A DNA stretch of 22,258 nucleotides from a virus, in IMG/VR virus record IMGVR_UViG_3300017725_000088, positions 1 to 22,258 of that record; one strand, written 5' to 3'. Positions 14,314 through 20,596 of this stretch are shown here, in pieces. The first letter of the stretch is position 1; every line of letters begins with the position of its first letter. The position numbers and the translations under genes were made by a program. The notes beneath the pieces were generated by a model. It worked only from the letters and a program-made list of their open reading frames with translations, did no database searches and was not told the DNA's origin.

Positions 14314-14616
14314 ATGAAAGTAAAAGAACTAAAAGATATAATCGCATACTTAGAAGACGGAGGAAGAAAAACATTAGAGGGAAGTGTAGAAAAATTTATT
14401 GAAGTGTCTAAAAGTTATGGCTTCAATGATGAATTTATATTTGAAAGACAACAAGCTAATGGCATGACTCCACACGAAGAATGGCAGGAAAGATACAGTA
14501 GTTATACCAATCTACTGAACTATGTTAGAGAGAGACATGCGAGTGAATATAAACATGCGTATCAAAACAGTTACCACCCAATTCATGGATGGAGAAAAAA
14601 AGAAATTAATGTGTAA
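14314..14616 (+). CDS. Hypothetical protein, 100 residues
   Basis: The protein begins MKVKELKDIIAYLEDGGRKT and is largely helical and charged with many Tyr residues (YSSYTNLLNYVRERHASEYK). Its end is HPIHGWRKKEINV. It is the only gene between promoter copies 7 and 8. The stop codon TAA lies within the TGTAACC box of copy 8. No family is recognised; the helical pattern could support DNA or protein binding. Confidence 0.72.
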   Translation: MKVKELKDIIAYLEDGGRKTLEGSVEKFIEVSKSYGFNDEFIFERQQANGMTPHEEWQERYSSYTNLLNYVRERHASEYKHAYQNSYHPIHGWRKKEINV

Positions 14617-14642
14617 CCTTTTCCAGGGTTGCATCGTCTAAG
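14612..14642 (+). promoter_or_regulatory. Repeated promoter-like element, copy 8
   Basis: TGTAACC, 17 nt, GTCTAAG. The spacer allows TG-T-AACC to pair with GGTT-G-CA in the same register as copies 5 and 6, but with an eight-base loop. GTAAGTAAGTAATAA follows, and the ATG is at 14670. Confidence 0.6.
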
Positions 14643-14669
14643 TAAGTAAGTAATAACAAGGGAGATAAT

Positions 14670-14915
14670 ATGCCGAAGTATGAGAGCAGAGCAACAAGAC
14701 TAAGTAATGCCATGGACTTAACAACAAACATTGACGAAGTCAATAACCTTAGGGAGGAGTTAGAACAATGGCTCGACAACATGCCTGAAAATTTACAGGC
14801 AAGTGAGAAAGCTATGCAACTAGAGGAAGCTATACAAAACTTAGAAGAGATTGCAGACGAGTTAGAAAACATGCAGGAACTACAACACAACGTAGAATTT
14901 CCTGGGATGTTCTAG
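14670..14915 (+). CDS. Helical phage protein, 81 residues
   Basis: The product begins MPKYESRATRLSNAMDLTTN and is a likely coiled coil across residues 20-75 (LREELEQWLDNMPENLQASE, then a LEEAIQNLEEIADELENMQ stretch). Proteins with an E..W.DNxPENLQ...K...LEEAIxxLE pattern are common in phages as short helical proteins of unknown role; I recognise the pattern. AAGGGAGA precedes the ATG. The stop overlaps the GTG start of the next gene. Confidence 0.75.
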   Translation: MPKYESRATRLSNAMDLTTNIDEVNNLREELEQWLDNMPENLQASEKAMQLEEAIQNLEEIADELENMQELQHNVEFPGMF

Positions 14916-15139
14916 TGGTAGATAGAAGTTTCATAGATAGGAGATTCGAATTGCTGAAAGACGCAGTGTCACAATCAGATATGTGGGAGGTAAACAATCC
15001 AAGAGTAATGAAGATACTGACACTAAGCATGGAGATGATTGAGGATGACGAGCTGTTCAACGAGGAACAGATAGAGCAAATATTCTACATACTTCTAGCA
15101 GTCGTAAAGCTATGGGGAAAACCTACAACTAATGTGTAA
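14915..15139 (+). CDS. Hypothetical protein, 74 residues, GTG start
   Basis: It starts at a GTG overlapping the previous TAG and reads MVDRSFIDRRFELLKDAVSQ. It looks all-helical, with a hydrophobic C-terminal helix (IEQIFYILLAVVKLWGK). Its stop TAA is part of the TGTAACC box of promoter copy 9. The pair with the preceding helical protein may form a complex (inference from coupling). No family is recognised. Confidence 0.7.
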   Translation: MVDRSFIDRRFELLKDAVSQSDMWEVNNPRVMKILTLSMEMIEDDELFNEEQIEQIFYILLAVVKLWGKPTTNV

Positions 15140-15165
15140 CCAAATGCACCAGGAGAGAGTCTAAG
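15135..15165 (+). promoter_or_regulatory. Repeated promoter-like element, copy 9, next to an ATG
   Basis: TGTAACC, 17 nt, GTCTAAG. The next ATG at 15168 begins only 9 nt after the start of the second box, near where transcription should begin, so the message could be leaderless. The only purine-rich site (AGGAGAGAG) lies in the spacer. No further copy occurs downstream, so it may serve up to 19044. Confidence 0.6.
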
Positions 15166-15167
15166 TT

Positions 15168-15410
15168 ATGTGGTTCGATGATGAGATATTGGACGACTTA
15201 GACGACGAGTTAACAAAGGAGAATATGATAAAGAAATACAAGTACAAGATAGACGGAGAGCTAACTGTCATGGCTACTACTAAGAAAGAAGCAGACGAGA
15301 AGCTCATTACCTTTATGAAACATAGCCCAACGTATGTATCAGAGGCAACGTTTATACATAGCGAAGAGATAGTAGACGGTAAGTTTACACAAGTACAGGA
15401 GGAAGAATGA
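15168..15410 (+). CDS. Acidic hypothetical protein, 80 residues
   Basis: The product begins MWFDDEILDDLDDELTKENM, an acidic helix, followed by a small alpha/beta domain (YKYKIDGELTVMATTKKEAD...). This strand-helix arrangement resembles the N-terminal domain of the 95-residue gene at 11991. The ATG lies 2 nt after promoter copy 9, so initiation may be leaderless. Its C-terminal VQEEE is encoded by the ribosome binding site of the next gene, with an ATGA overlap. Function unknown. Confidence 0.72.
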   Translation: MWFDDEILDDLDDELTKENMIKKYKYKIDGELTVMATTKKEADEKLITFMKHSPTYVSEATFIHSEEIVDGKFTQVQEEE

Positions 15411-15550
15411 ATAGAAGTCAAAGACGTAGACTAGCTTCTAATAAAAAAGGTGGGACACAAATGAACCACCCAACATTCGGACTTAAGTTACATGCAGAAC
15501 AATTAGATAGACAAAGGGTTACGAAACTAAATACAAAGGAGGAAGAATAA
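15407..15550 (+). CDS. 47-residue basic hypothetical protein
   Basis: The frame encodes MNRSQRRRLASNKKGGTQMN and HPTFGLKLHAEQLDRQRVTKLNTKEEE. The N-terminal MNRxxRRR basic style recalls the 45-residue gene at 13989. It lies between an ATGA overlap and a TAATG overlap with the shared GGAGGAAGAATAATG junction at its end. Probably a real micropeptide. Function unknown. Confidence 0.6.
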   Translation: MNRSQRRRLASNKKGGTQMNHPTFGLKLHAEQLDRQRVTKLNTKEEE

Positions 15551-15714
15551 TGGCTATGAAAATTGAAAGACTAACAATAGATATAATTACTGAAGATTGT
15601 GGAGAAACTTATTCGGCACTTGACCACATACACGAATGGGTACAAGAGAATGGATTAGGACAACACATAATCACAAGTGATACTATTACTTTAAAATTAC
15701 AGGAGGAAGAATAA
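15550..15714 (+). CDS. 54-residue hypothetical protein
   Basis: The product begins MAMKIERLTIDIITEDCGET and reads as strand, helix (YSALDHIHEWVQENGL), strand (TITLKL), then EEE. It has a strong AGGAGG site and TAATG overlaps on both sides. The same junction sequence flanks it at both ends, so it looks like an inserted or exchangeable cassette. Function unknown. Confidence 0.62.
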   Translation: MAMKIERLTIDIITEDCGETYSALDHIHEWVQENGLGQHIITSDTITLKLQEEE

Positions 15715-15989
15715 TGGCTAACTTATTTAAAGGACATGTTGATTCTTACGAGCTGTTGGATTTTTTATCTGATAGATTGCAAGACGAGTTAAACAGAATC
15801 AATGTAGAAAAGCGACGAGGCATAAAGTCCTGGAGTGATGCAAGGTATACAAGATATGATGAGCAAAGATACATGCTAAAACAACATCATAAATATCTAC
15901 AATCTCTATACAAGGAGCTAGAGAAAGGCGACATGATAGAAGATATAGCAAGAGATAACTTCGCAGTTTTAGATGAGCCACCGTTCTAA
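15714..15989 (+). CDS. Hypothetical helical protein, 91 residues
   Basis: This gene starts MANLFKGHVDSYELLDFLSD and is predominantly helical and charged (KRRGIKSWSDARYTRYDEQR). The first five residues MANLF are shared with the gene at 16622, though the rest differs. AGGAGG precedes the ATG; the stop overlaps the next ATG. No family is recognised. Confidence 0.7.
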   Translation: MANLFKGHVDSYELLDFLSDRLQDELNRINVEKRRGIKSWSDARYTRYDEQRYMLKQHHKYLQSLYKELEKGDMIEDIARDNFAVLDEPPF

Positions 15990-16108
15990 TGCCGACTAAA
16001 ACATATTGGATTATGTTTAACAACAAAGACTACAAGGAAAATCCTAACTTAGTTATCGACATGTTAACTGACGCAAGGATAGAAGAGATACAAGAGGAGG
16101 AAGAATGA
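15989..16108 (+). CDS. 39-residue hypothetical peptide
   Basis: The frame encodes MPTKTYWIMFNNKDYKENPN then LVIDMLTDARIEEIQEEEE. It is coupled on both sides (TAATG, ATGA), and its Glu-rich end forms the ribosome binding site for the HTH gene that follows. Function unknown. Confidence 0.55.
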   Translation: MPTKTYWIMFNNKDYKENPNLVIDMLTDARIEEIQEEEE

Positions 16109-16386
16109 TTGTGAAATCGTTTAGAAATACAAGAGTACCCTGGCATATTAAGTATAAGAAAGATTTAATTGCCTGGGCATTAGTTAGATTCAGAGATGAA
16201 GAACCGATAAGCAATGGAGAATTTGTCTATGAGTTACGATGTACTAGATTCGGTGGACTACTGCACGACCTAAGAAAAGAGGGTTATGACATAGCTACTG
16301 TACGTGCAAAACAAAAGGGACACTACATTTATTACTTGTTGTCAATGCCTGACGAAGAAACAAGTAACAACTTGAAGTTAGTTTAA
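16105..16386 (+). CDS. Winged-helix DNA-binding protein
   Basis: The 93-residue protein begins MIVKSFRNTRVPWHIKYKKD. Residues 35-78 match the pattern of small phage winged-helix proteins: PISNGEFVYELRCTRFGGLL provides the two helices, HDLRKEGYDI the end of the recognition helix and turn, and KGHYIYYLL the wing strands. Such proteins usually bind DNA as regulators. It lies in an ATGA-coupled position with GAGGAGG upstream. It is one of two clear HTH proteins in the rightward region and a candidate regulator of the early genes, though a regulatory target is not shown. Confidence 0.72.
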   Translation: MIVKSFRNTRVPWHIKYKKDLIAWALVRFRDEEPISNGEFVYELRCTRFGGLLHDLRKEGYDIATVRAKQKGHYIYYLLSMPDEETSNNLKLV

Positions 16387-16426
16387 CAATGATAGTTGTC
16401 AATATTTGTAAATGTGTAGTAACATT

Positions 16427-16591
16427 ATGAGTATGATGTATGTAGTTACGGCTATAGATATATACAATAGTGAAGAACGTAAGTGGGAGTTCGACAATCT
16501 TGTTGACGCTAACAGGAAAGTCAGAGAACTGAAAGACCAACCGAGCAGATATGTGGTCAAGTTCACAACAAGTTCTACTGTTGTTGTCTAG
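16427..16591 (+). CDS. 54-residue hypothetical protein, weak start
   Basis: The frame encodes MSMMYVVTAIDIYNSEERKW and ends YVVKFTTSSTVVV: strand, helix, strands. There is no ribosome binding site before the ATG at 16427, though later in-frame ATGs follow within four codons. A poor TTGTCA/TAACAT pair with an 18-nt spacer lies just upstream, so a leaderless start is possible. Sequence style matches the neighbours, which supports coding. Confidence 0.5.
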   Translation: MSMMYVVTAIDIYNSEERKWEFDNLVDANRKVRELKDQPSRYVVKFTTSSTVVV

Positions 16592-16621
16592 ATAACAAAA
16601 CAATACAGGATAAGGAGAATC

Positions 16622-16831
16622 ATGGCTAATTTATTTGGCGAACCTAACTATCTAAAAAAGTGGGCTATTGAATTAGCCAACGCATGTGGTGGTCAAACAG
16701 TAGAGAAGACATTAGTAATAAAAGAAACTAATGTAAGTAAAGTAGATGAACTTATAGAACAGTTTGTCAAAGACCATAATGATATGGTTATACAAATACA
16801 CGAAGTAGAAAAAGCAATGGAGGAAGAATGA
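16622..16831 (+). CDS. Hypothetical protein, 69 residues
   Basis: It begins MANLFGEPNYLKKWAIELAN, sharing MANLF with the gene at 15714. The rest is alpha/beta with a long C-terminal helix (VDELIEQFVKDHNDMVIQIH) and an acidic end made by the next ribosome binding site. AAGGAG precedes the ATG, and an ATGA overlap follows. Function unknown. Confidence 0.68.
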   Translation: MANLFGEPNYLKKWAIELANACGGQTVEKTLVIKETNVSKVDELIEQFVKDHNDMVIQIHEVEKAMEEE

Positions 16832-17088
16832 GCGAAATGACAGTAGAAGATTTAGTTGCAGAACTAATGGCACTTAAGATAGAAGACAAGCAAGTGTTTA
16901 CAGGTAACGTCATACGAGTAGACAATAAGATTATACTTACAGGAATGACTGCGACTGTACCTGTAGTTGTACAAACACTTGAAGTTGATGAAGACGGAGA
17001 GTTAGTAAGAGCGAGAAATGAAAAGGGACAATACCAGGCAGACAATCCTGACACCGTGGAGAACGAGGCGTTCAAGGAAGAAGAGTAG
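16828..17088 (+). CDS. Hypothetical acidic protein, 86 residues
   Basis: The product begins MSEMTVEDLVAELMALKIED and continues with a beta-rich middle (VFTGNVIRVDNKIILTGMTA) and an acidic, probably disordered tail (NPDTVENEAFKEEE). It is coupled to the gene before it. No family is recognised. Confidence 0.68.
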   Translation: MSEMTVEDLVAELMALKIEDKQVFTGNVIRVDNKIILTGMTATVPVVVQTLEVDEDGELVRARNEKGQYQADNPDTVENEAFKEEE

Positions 17089-17089
17089 T

Positions 17090-17368
17090 ATGGAGATACA
17101 ATGGGTTGTGTTGATAGTTATTATGACTGTATTGTTAACAGGTATATGTATAACAGTAGTACAAATACTTAGAGATGTGTTCATAGGTTTTGGTATTACC
17201 TTAACAGAGCTAAGAAAAATAAAGCTGCAAGAACTCAACAGTATAGATGAATTAAAAAATACATTATCAAGTACACGTTATAGAATTATTGATTTAAAAA
17301 ATAATGAAGAGGTAGAGTGGAACGTTAGTGATGGAGACATTGGAGATTGGTTAAACAGTGATGACTAA
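17090..17368 (+). CDS. Small single-span membrane protein, 92 residues
   Basis: I start at the ATG at 17090, 1 nt after the previous stop, with GGAAGAAGAG before it; the earlier ATG at 17018 lies inside the preceding gene in another frame. The product is MEIQWVVLIVIMTVLLTGIC..., with one hydrophobic segment over residues 4-27. A charged, partly coiled-coil domain of about 60 residues follows (KIKLQELNSIDELKNTLSST). Such topology fits an inner-membrane phage protein involved in superinfection exclusion, replication anchoring or host signalling; none of these can be chosen from the sequence. Confidence 0.68.
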   Translation: MEIQWVVLIVIMTVLLTGICITVVQILRDVFIGFGITLTELRKIKLQELNSIDELKNTLSSTRYRIIDLKNNEEVEWNVSDGDIGDWLNSDD

Positions 17369-17579
17369 TAAAAGACAAAGCAATGAAGTGGGACTAGAAC
17401 TATTATCTTTTAATAAACTATTAATGGATAGTAAAAAGGATGAGCTTAATAAATTGTCACAAGTCAGGACTAAACTAATAAATGATTCTGTTGCTGAGGG
17501 TTGGAGCGTAATACAAATAAGCAAAGCAACGGAACTAAGTAGGCAACGTGTCTACAAGATACTTAACGAGGGAGAATAA
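17358..17579 (+). CDS. Helix-turn-helix protein, 73 residues
   Basis: The C-terminal third is a clear HTH: EGWSVIQISKATELSRQRVY then KIL (residues 48-69), of the resolvase/MerR-like type in which a second helix reads DNA (LSRQRVYKI). The N-terminus is helical and probably dimerises. The start may be the GTG at 17358 or the ATG one codon later. It overlaps the membrane-protein gene by 11 nt and is followed without a gap by the recombination gene. Likely a DNA-binding regulator or accessory replication protein. Confidence 0.7.
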   Translation: MMTNKRQSNEVGLELLSFNKLLMDSKKDELNKLSQVRTKLINDSVAEGWSVIQISKATELSRQRVYKILNEGE

Positions 17580-18440
17580 ATGGCTAAATATAATAAAGAT
17601 GATTATGAAGTAGTAGAGGTAAGACTAAAAAAGTTTTGGAAGGATTACCCTGATGGACGTGTGTTTACAGAGGTTGTAAAAACAAGTGATGACGGCACTA
17701 TGGTAATTGTTAAAGCAATGGTCTATCTAAATAGGGAAGATGTAAACCCTGTATCAACAGGTCTTGCACAAGAAACTAAAGGTCAAGGTGGATTTGCAAA
17801 CGCAGATGCTTGGATGGAAAATTGCGAAACATCAGCTATCGGTAGAGCATTAGCTAATTGGAAGTATCAAGGTAGTACTAAAAAGAGACCGTCACAAGAA
17901 GAGATGAGTAAGGTACAACCAATACAGAAGACAGGCAGAGTTAAAGACATTGTCATAGAACAAGAAGATGCTGCACTTAAGAAAGCTAAGCAAGACTTTT
18001 CTAAAGACATAGGAGCTGATGAACAATCTGTTGCTGACCAAATATCAGATATCATTAAAGACATGTGTCCTGATGCAAAGCTAAGAAAACAAATTAAAGA
18101 TTCTGCTTGGCAACAATCAATGGAAGACAACCTGCCTAAAGAGATAGAGGATTGGTCTGACGGAGATATGAAAACTTTCTTAGGTCATTTCGGTACGCTT
18201 ATGCAAGATGACAAGGCTATGTTAGACAGCATGACTACTGATATAAGTGATACACAAATGCAATGTCCTGACTGTCAAAAGTTTGAATGGATTAAGGACA
18301 ACAGAGAAACAAAAGCAACTAATGAGAAAGCTAAAAACATACCTGACTTTACTTGTGACAACTATGGTGCAGACAAAGATGGTTGTGGTAAAGGTTGGTA
18401 CATAGGTAGCAAAGACTTTCCATTTGATAAATGGCTTTAG
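17580..18440 (+). CDS. Erf/Rad52-like single-strand DNA protein with C-terminal zinc ribbon
   Basis: The 286-residue protein has an N-terminal beta-rich region (VIVKAMVYLN) and a signature stretch NADAWMENCETSAIGRALAN (residues 74-93). That signature is typical of phage proteins annotated as Erf-like annealing or ssDNA-binding proteins, especially in actinophages. A helical linker follows. The end is a zinc ribbon with C229, C232, C259 and C269. It likely binds single-stranded DNA during replication or recombination. Its ATG directly follows the stop of the HTH gene, after GAGGGAGA. The exact superfamily is uncertain; a RecT-like or plain ssDNA-binding protein is possible. Confidence 0.6.
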   Translation: MAKYNKDDYEVVEVRLKKFWKDYPDGRVFTEVVKTSDDGTMVIVKAMVYLNREDVNPVSTGLAQETKGQGGFANADAWMENCETSAIGRALANWKYQGSTKKRPSQEEMSKVQPIQKTGRVKDIVIEQEDAALKKAKQDFSKDIGADEQSVADQISDIIKDMCPDAKLRKQIKDSAWQQSMEDNLPKEIEDWSDGDMKTFLGHFGTLMQDDKAMLDSMTTDISDTQMQCPDCQKFEWIKDNRETKATNEKAKNIPDFTCDNYGADKDGCGKGWYIGSKDFPFDKWL

Positions 18441-18739
18441 AAGAAATAGGTAGCAGCGAATCAATCAACAAGTTACTAGATAGAATAAAAAAAAGATACC
18501 CTACTTATAACTTTGATATTCCTGCTGAACCTGACCGTACACACAAAGCACCTTACTTGTGCAAAGATAATAAAGATACCTACTACGACAATGAGGGTAA
18601 TGTCTTTTGTGCTACAAGGTATAAACTTGTAGATGAATACAACCCACATGCCTGGACATGGGCAACATGTCATGCACTTGTAAGTACTTTAGATGAACAG
18701 AAAGTATATAAAGATTTACAAGATGAGGCACCTTTCTAA
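18431..18739 (+). CDS. Hypothetical protein, 102 residues
   Basis: The product begins MALEEIGSSESINKLLDRIK and overlaps the previous gene by 10 nt. Its middle is rich in Asp, Tyr and Asn (KDNKDTYYDNEGNVFCATRY), and the C-terminus has an aromatic stretch (YNPHAWTWATCHALVS). Two short Cys/His positions could bind metal, but the pattern is not a standard zinc ribbon. Coupling to the recombination gene suggests a role in DNA metabolism (inference). Confidence 0.68.
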   Translation: MALEEIGSSESINKLLDRIKKRYPTYNFDIPAEPDRTHKAPYLCKDNKDTYYDNEGNVFCATRYKLVDEYNPHAWTWATCHALVSTLDEQKVYKDLQDEAPF

Positions 18740-19044
18740 TGGGGTACACACCACTGCCTGAATGTGTAACGATACGAGTATCAGATATAGATGGGTTAGG
18801 TTTGTTTTGTGTTACTGCTATCGAGCAAGGATATAGCTTAGGCATATCACATGTACATGATACAAGATTTCCTAATAGATTTATTCGCACACCACTCGGA
18901 GGTTTTGTTAATCATAATGACGAACCGAACTGCAGAACTGTTGACATACAAGGATACAAATACTTAACGGCACTAAAAAATATAGAACCAGGGGAAGAAC
19001 TAACTCTTAAATACAGTATGTATAATTTAGACCTTGTTAACTAA
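18739..19044 (+). CDS. SET-domain protein (lysine methyltransferase-like)
   Basis: The 101-residue protein is essentially one minimal SET domain. SDIDGLGLFCVTAIEQGYSL (residues 15-34) matches the N-terminal GxGLF...I..G motif. GGFVNHNDEPNC (54-65) matches the NHxxxPN cofactor and pseudoknot motif. YLTALKNIEPGEELTLKYSM (75-94) matches the GEELTxxY motif carrying the catalytic-site Tyr. SET domains transfer methyl groups from S-adenosylmethionine to protein lysines. This one is at the short end of the family and lacks a post-SET cysteine cluster. Its ATG overlaps the previous stop. The target could be a host or phage protein; none is indicated by the sequence. Confidence 0.82.
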   Translation: MGYTPLPECVTIRVSDIDGLGLFCVTAIEQGYSLGISHVHDTRFPNRFIRTPLGGFVNHNDEPNCRTVDIQGYKYLTALKNIEPGEELTLKYSMYNLDLVN

Positions 19045-19074
19045 AACCCTATAAACATTGAGCATCTATCCCTT

Positions 19075-19088
19075 TGAGGTTGCCCTCA
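19075..19088. terminator. Hairpin between convergent operons
   Basis: TGAGG-TTGC-CCTCA forms a 5-bp stem; read on the minus strand the loop is GCAA, a GNRA loop. It lies in the 85-nt gap between the rightward and leftward operons, where terminators are expected. No T-run follows on either strand, so it would be weak or Rho-assisted. Confidence 0.3.
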
Positions 19089-19129
19089 GACAAGAGACAA
19101 TATAGTAGTGGCACTATGTACCACACAAA

Positions 19130-20308
19130 CTACAAGATTTTTAAGTTATCCCAACCTTTATTGCTGACAGTAAATGATAAGACACCTGGGTGTGACCAGT
19201 TACCTGTCCTTGCAGTAAAGTCTATGCTCTTATCTAATGAAGGACACTGAAACCAAGTTCTATCTCCTTGCTGCTTACTACGAAAGTGATGATAGTGACC
19301 TGTTACAAGAATCTCTGCGTCTCCCGATGGTAAGAAACCATACATCTGTCCTTTCCACCACGATTCTATCTTAGCTTCAGCGTTACCACCACCTGTTGAC
19401 ATATGTCCATGTGTCATAGCAACAGTCTTACCTTTGACGGTAATGTTCTGATGAAATCCTTCAGGTATGTTTACTTCTACGTGTCCATATCTATCAGGAT
19501 TAGCAGACATAATCTCTTTGCATATTTCCATGTGCATAGTGTCTGAGTTATCTAAACGTGTAGTTGTAACCTGACCCTTGCCTGACCTGGAGGTCTCGCC
19601 ATGATTACCTGGTACTCCACACAATACAATACGTTTAGCTAATGGTAAGAATGTATCTATTGTTTTCATCATCATACTTCTAGCTAGTGCGTACTGTTCT
19701 ATTAGTGTCAGCTCTATATTAAATGGTTGAGAATCATAGAATCCGTAGCAGTTTTCTGTAAGGTCTCCAACACCTGCTATATATATCTCATCTATTTGTA
19801 CGTTAGTTTTACGTAGTTCTTTAATTCTTTGTACTGCATCTTGTAAAGCTACATCATATCTCTTGACTGTATTCTCTACACCGTAATCTTTTTTACCTAG
19901 TTGCCAGTCACTCATAAAGAACATAAACGCTGTGTCTCCACCCTTGTCGTACTTCTTTATGGGTACTTTTCTTTTTGCAGCACTCAGTAATTGCTTAAAG
20001 TATTTGTCGTGACCTGGTTTTTTCTTGCGAACAATACCTTTAAACGCATAGAATGTCTCGACTTGTCCACCTTTTAGCTGTGTATTCCAACTAGATGCAC
20101 GAACTTGCCCATCTATTTCATATAAGTTTGGGTCAAAGCCCCACTCTTTTAGTATGTCATCATACTTTGATTGATAGTTGGGGTCGTTTCCTACGTGTGT
20201 GATTTCTCCAAGACCAGTGACATTATCTATCTCATATCCTGGCATCCATCCTGCTTTGTAAAAGTTATTACCTAACTCTTCAGAGGATAGCTTTTTTTTC
20301 TTTGGCAT
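19130..20308 (-). CDS. Calcineurin-like metallophosphoesterase, actinophage type
   Basis: The 392-residue protein has the metal-binding motifs in order: SDWQLG (residues 133-138), GDLTEN (181-186), GVPGNHGE (231-238), MTHGHM (298-303) and GHYHHF (337-342). The first motif has Gln where DxH is usual. The first 120 residues form an extra domain (YDDILKEWGFDPNLYEIDGQ, then VRASSWN) that I recognise from actinophage metallophosphoesterases. Such enzymes are SbcD/Mre11-like and likely act as nucleases or phosphodiesterases on DNA. AAAGGAGG precedes the ATG. It is the last gene of the leftward lysis-side operon, which is unusual because relatives usually sit with replication genes. Confidence 0.88.
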   Translation of the reverse strand: MPKKKKLSSEELGNNFYKAGWMPGYEIDNVTGLGEITHVGNDPNYQSKYDDILKEWGFDPNLYEIDGQVRASSWNTQLKGGQVETFYAFKGIVRKKKPGHDKYFKQLLSAAKRKVPIKKYDKGGDTAFMFFMSDWQLGKKDYGVENTVKRYDVALQDAVQRIKELRKTNVQIDEIYIAGVGDLTENCYGFYDSQPFNIELTLIEQYALARSMMMKTIDTFLPLAKRIVLCGVPGNHGETSRSGKGQVTTTRLDNSDTMHMEICKEIMSANPDRYGHVEVNIPEGFHQNITVKGKTVAMTHGHMSTGGGNAEAKIESWWKGQMYGFLPSGDAEILVTGHYHHFRSKQQGDRTWFQCPSLDKSIDFTARTGNWSHPGVLSFTVSNKGWDNLKIL

Positions 20309-20324
20309 AAAACCTCCTTTAGCC

Positions 20325-20337
20325 CTGTTACCAACAG
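20325..20337. other. Small hairpin upstream of the metallophosphoesterase gene
   Basis: CTGTT-ACC-AACAG forms a 5-bp stem in the short gap before the gene at 20308. On the minus strand the context AACAGGGCTAA equals part of the spacer of promoter copies 3 and 4, but neither promoter box is present. It could be a weak terminator after the holin or a mRNA-stabilising stem. Confidence 0.3.
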
Positions 20338-20376
20338 TCTATAGAGGTTTACTTAGAAATCGTGTATTTAATTAAA

Positions 20377-20586
20377 TTATTTGCTGACTGATTGTGAGTT
20401 ACCACCAATTTGTTTTTTGGCGTAAGTCTTAATTACAGCTAAAGCTGCACCACCACCTGCAAGAGCAGCCAACTGAAGTACTTCAGCGTCTACACCTACC
20501 AATGGAGCTACTGTTAAAGCACCGATGAACGCTTCTACGAAGGTCCAACTTGTTCTCTCCAACATATCTTTAAGTTCTGCACTCAT
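20377..20586 (-). CDS. Holin, r1t-type
   Basis: The 69-residue protein reads MSAELKDMLERTSWTFVEAF followed by two hydrophobic segments (about residues 14-33 and 38-53, with a Gly/Ala-rich AALAGGGAALAVI) and a basic tail (KTYAKKQIGG). The WTFVEAF...A...LA.AG.AAALAVIKTYAK pattern matches the r1t-like holin family common in phages of Actinobacteria and Firmicutes. Holins form lesions in the inner membrane that release or activate the lysin at the end of infection. It is next to the DUF5675 gene and has AGGAGA before its ATG. Confidence 0.82.
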   Translation of the reverse strand: MSAELKDMLERTSWTFVEAFIGALTVAPLVGVDAEVLQLAALAGGGAALAVIKTYAKKQIGGNSQSVSK

Positions 20587-20596
20587 TTATAATCTC

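Noticed and set aside
17018-17089. Longer N-terminus for the small membrane protein
   Set aside because: It lies in another frame of the preceding gene and would put a very basic stretch before the membrane span; the ATG at 17090 is well placed after GGAAGAAGAG.
18768-18798. Tenth copy of the repeated promoter
   Set aside because: TGTAACG occurs, but no GTCTAAG or even GTC lies 17 nt downstream, and the position is inside the SET-domain gene.
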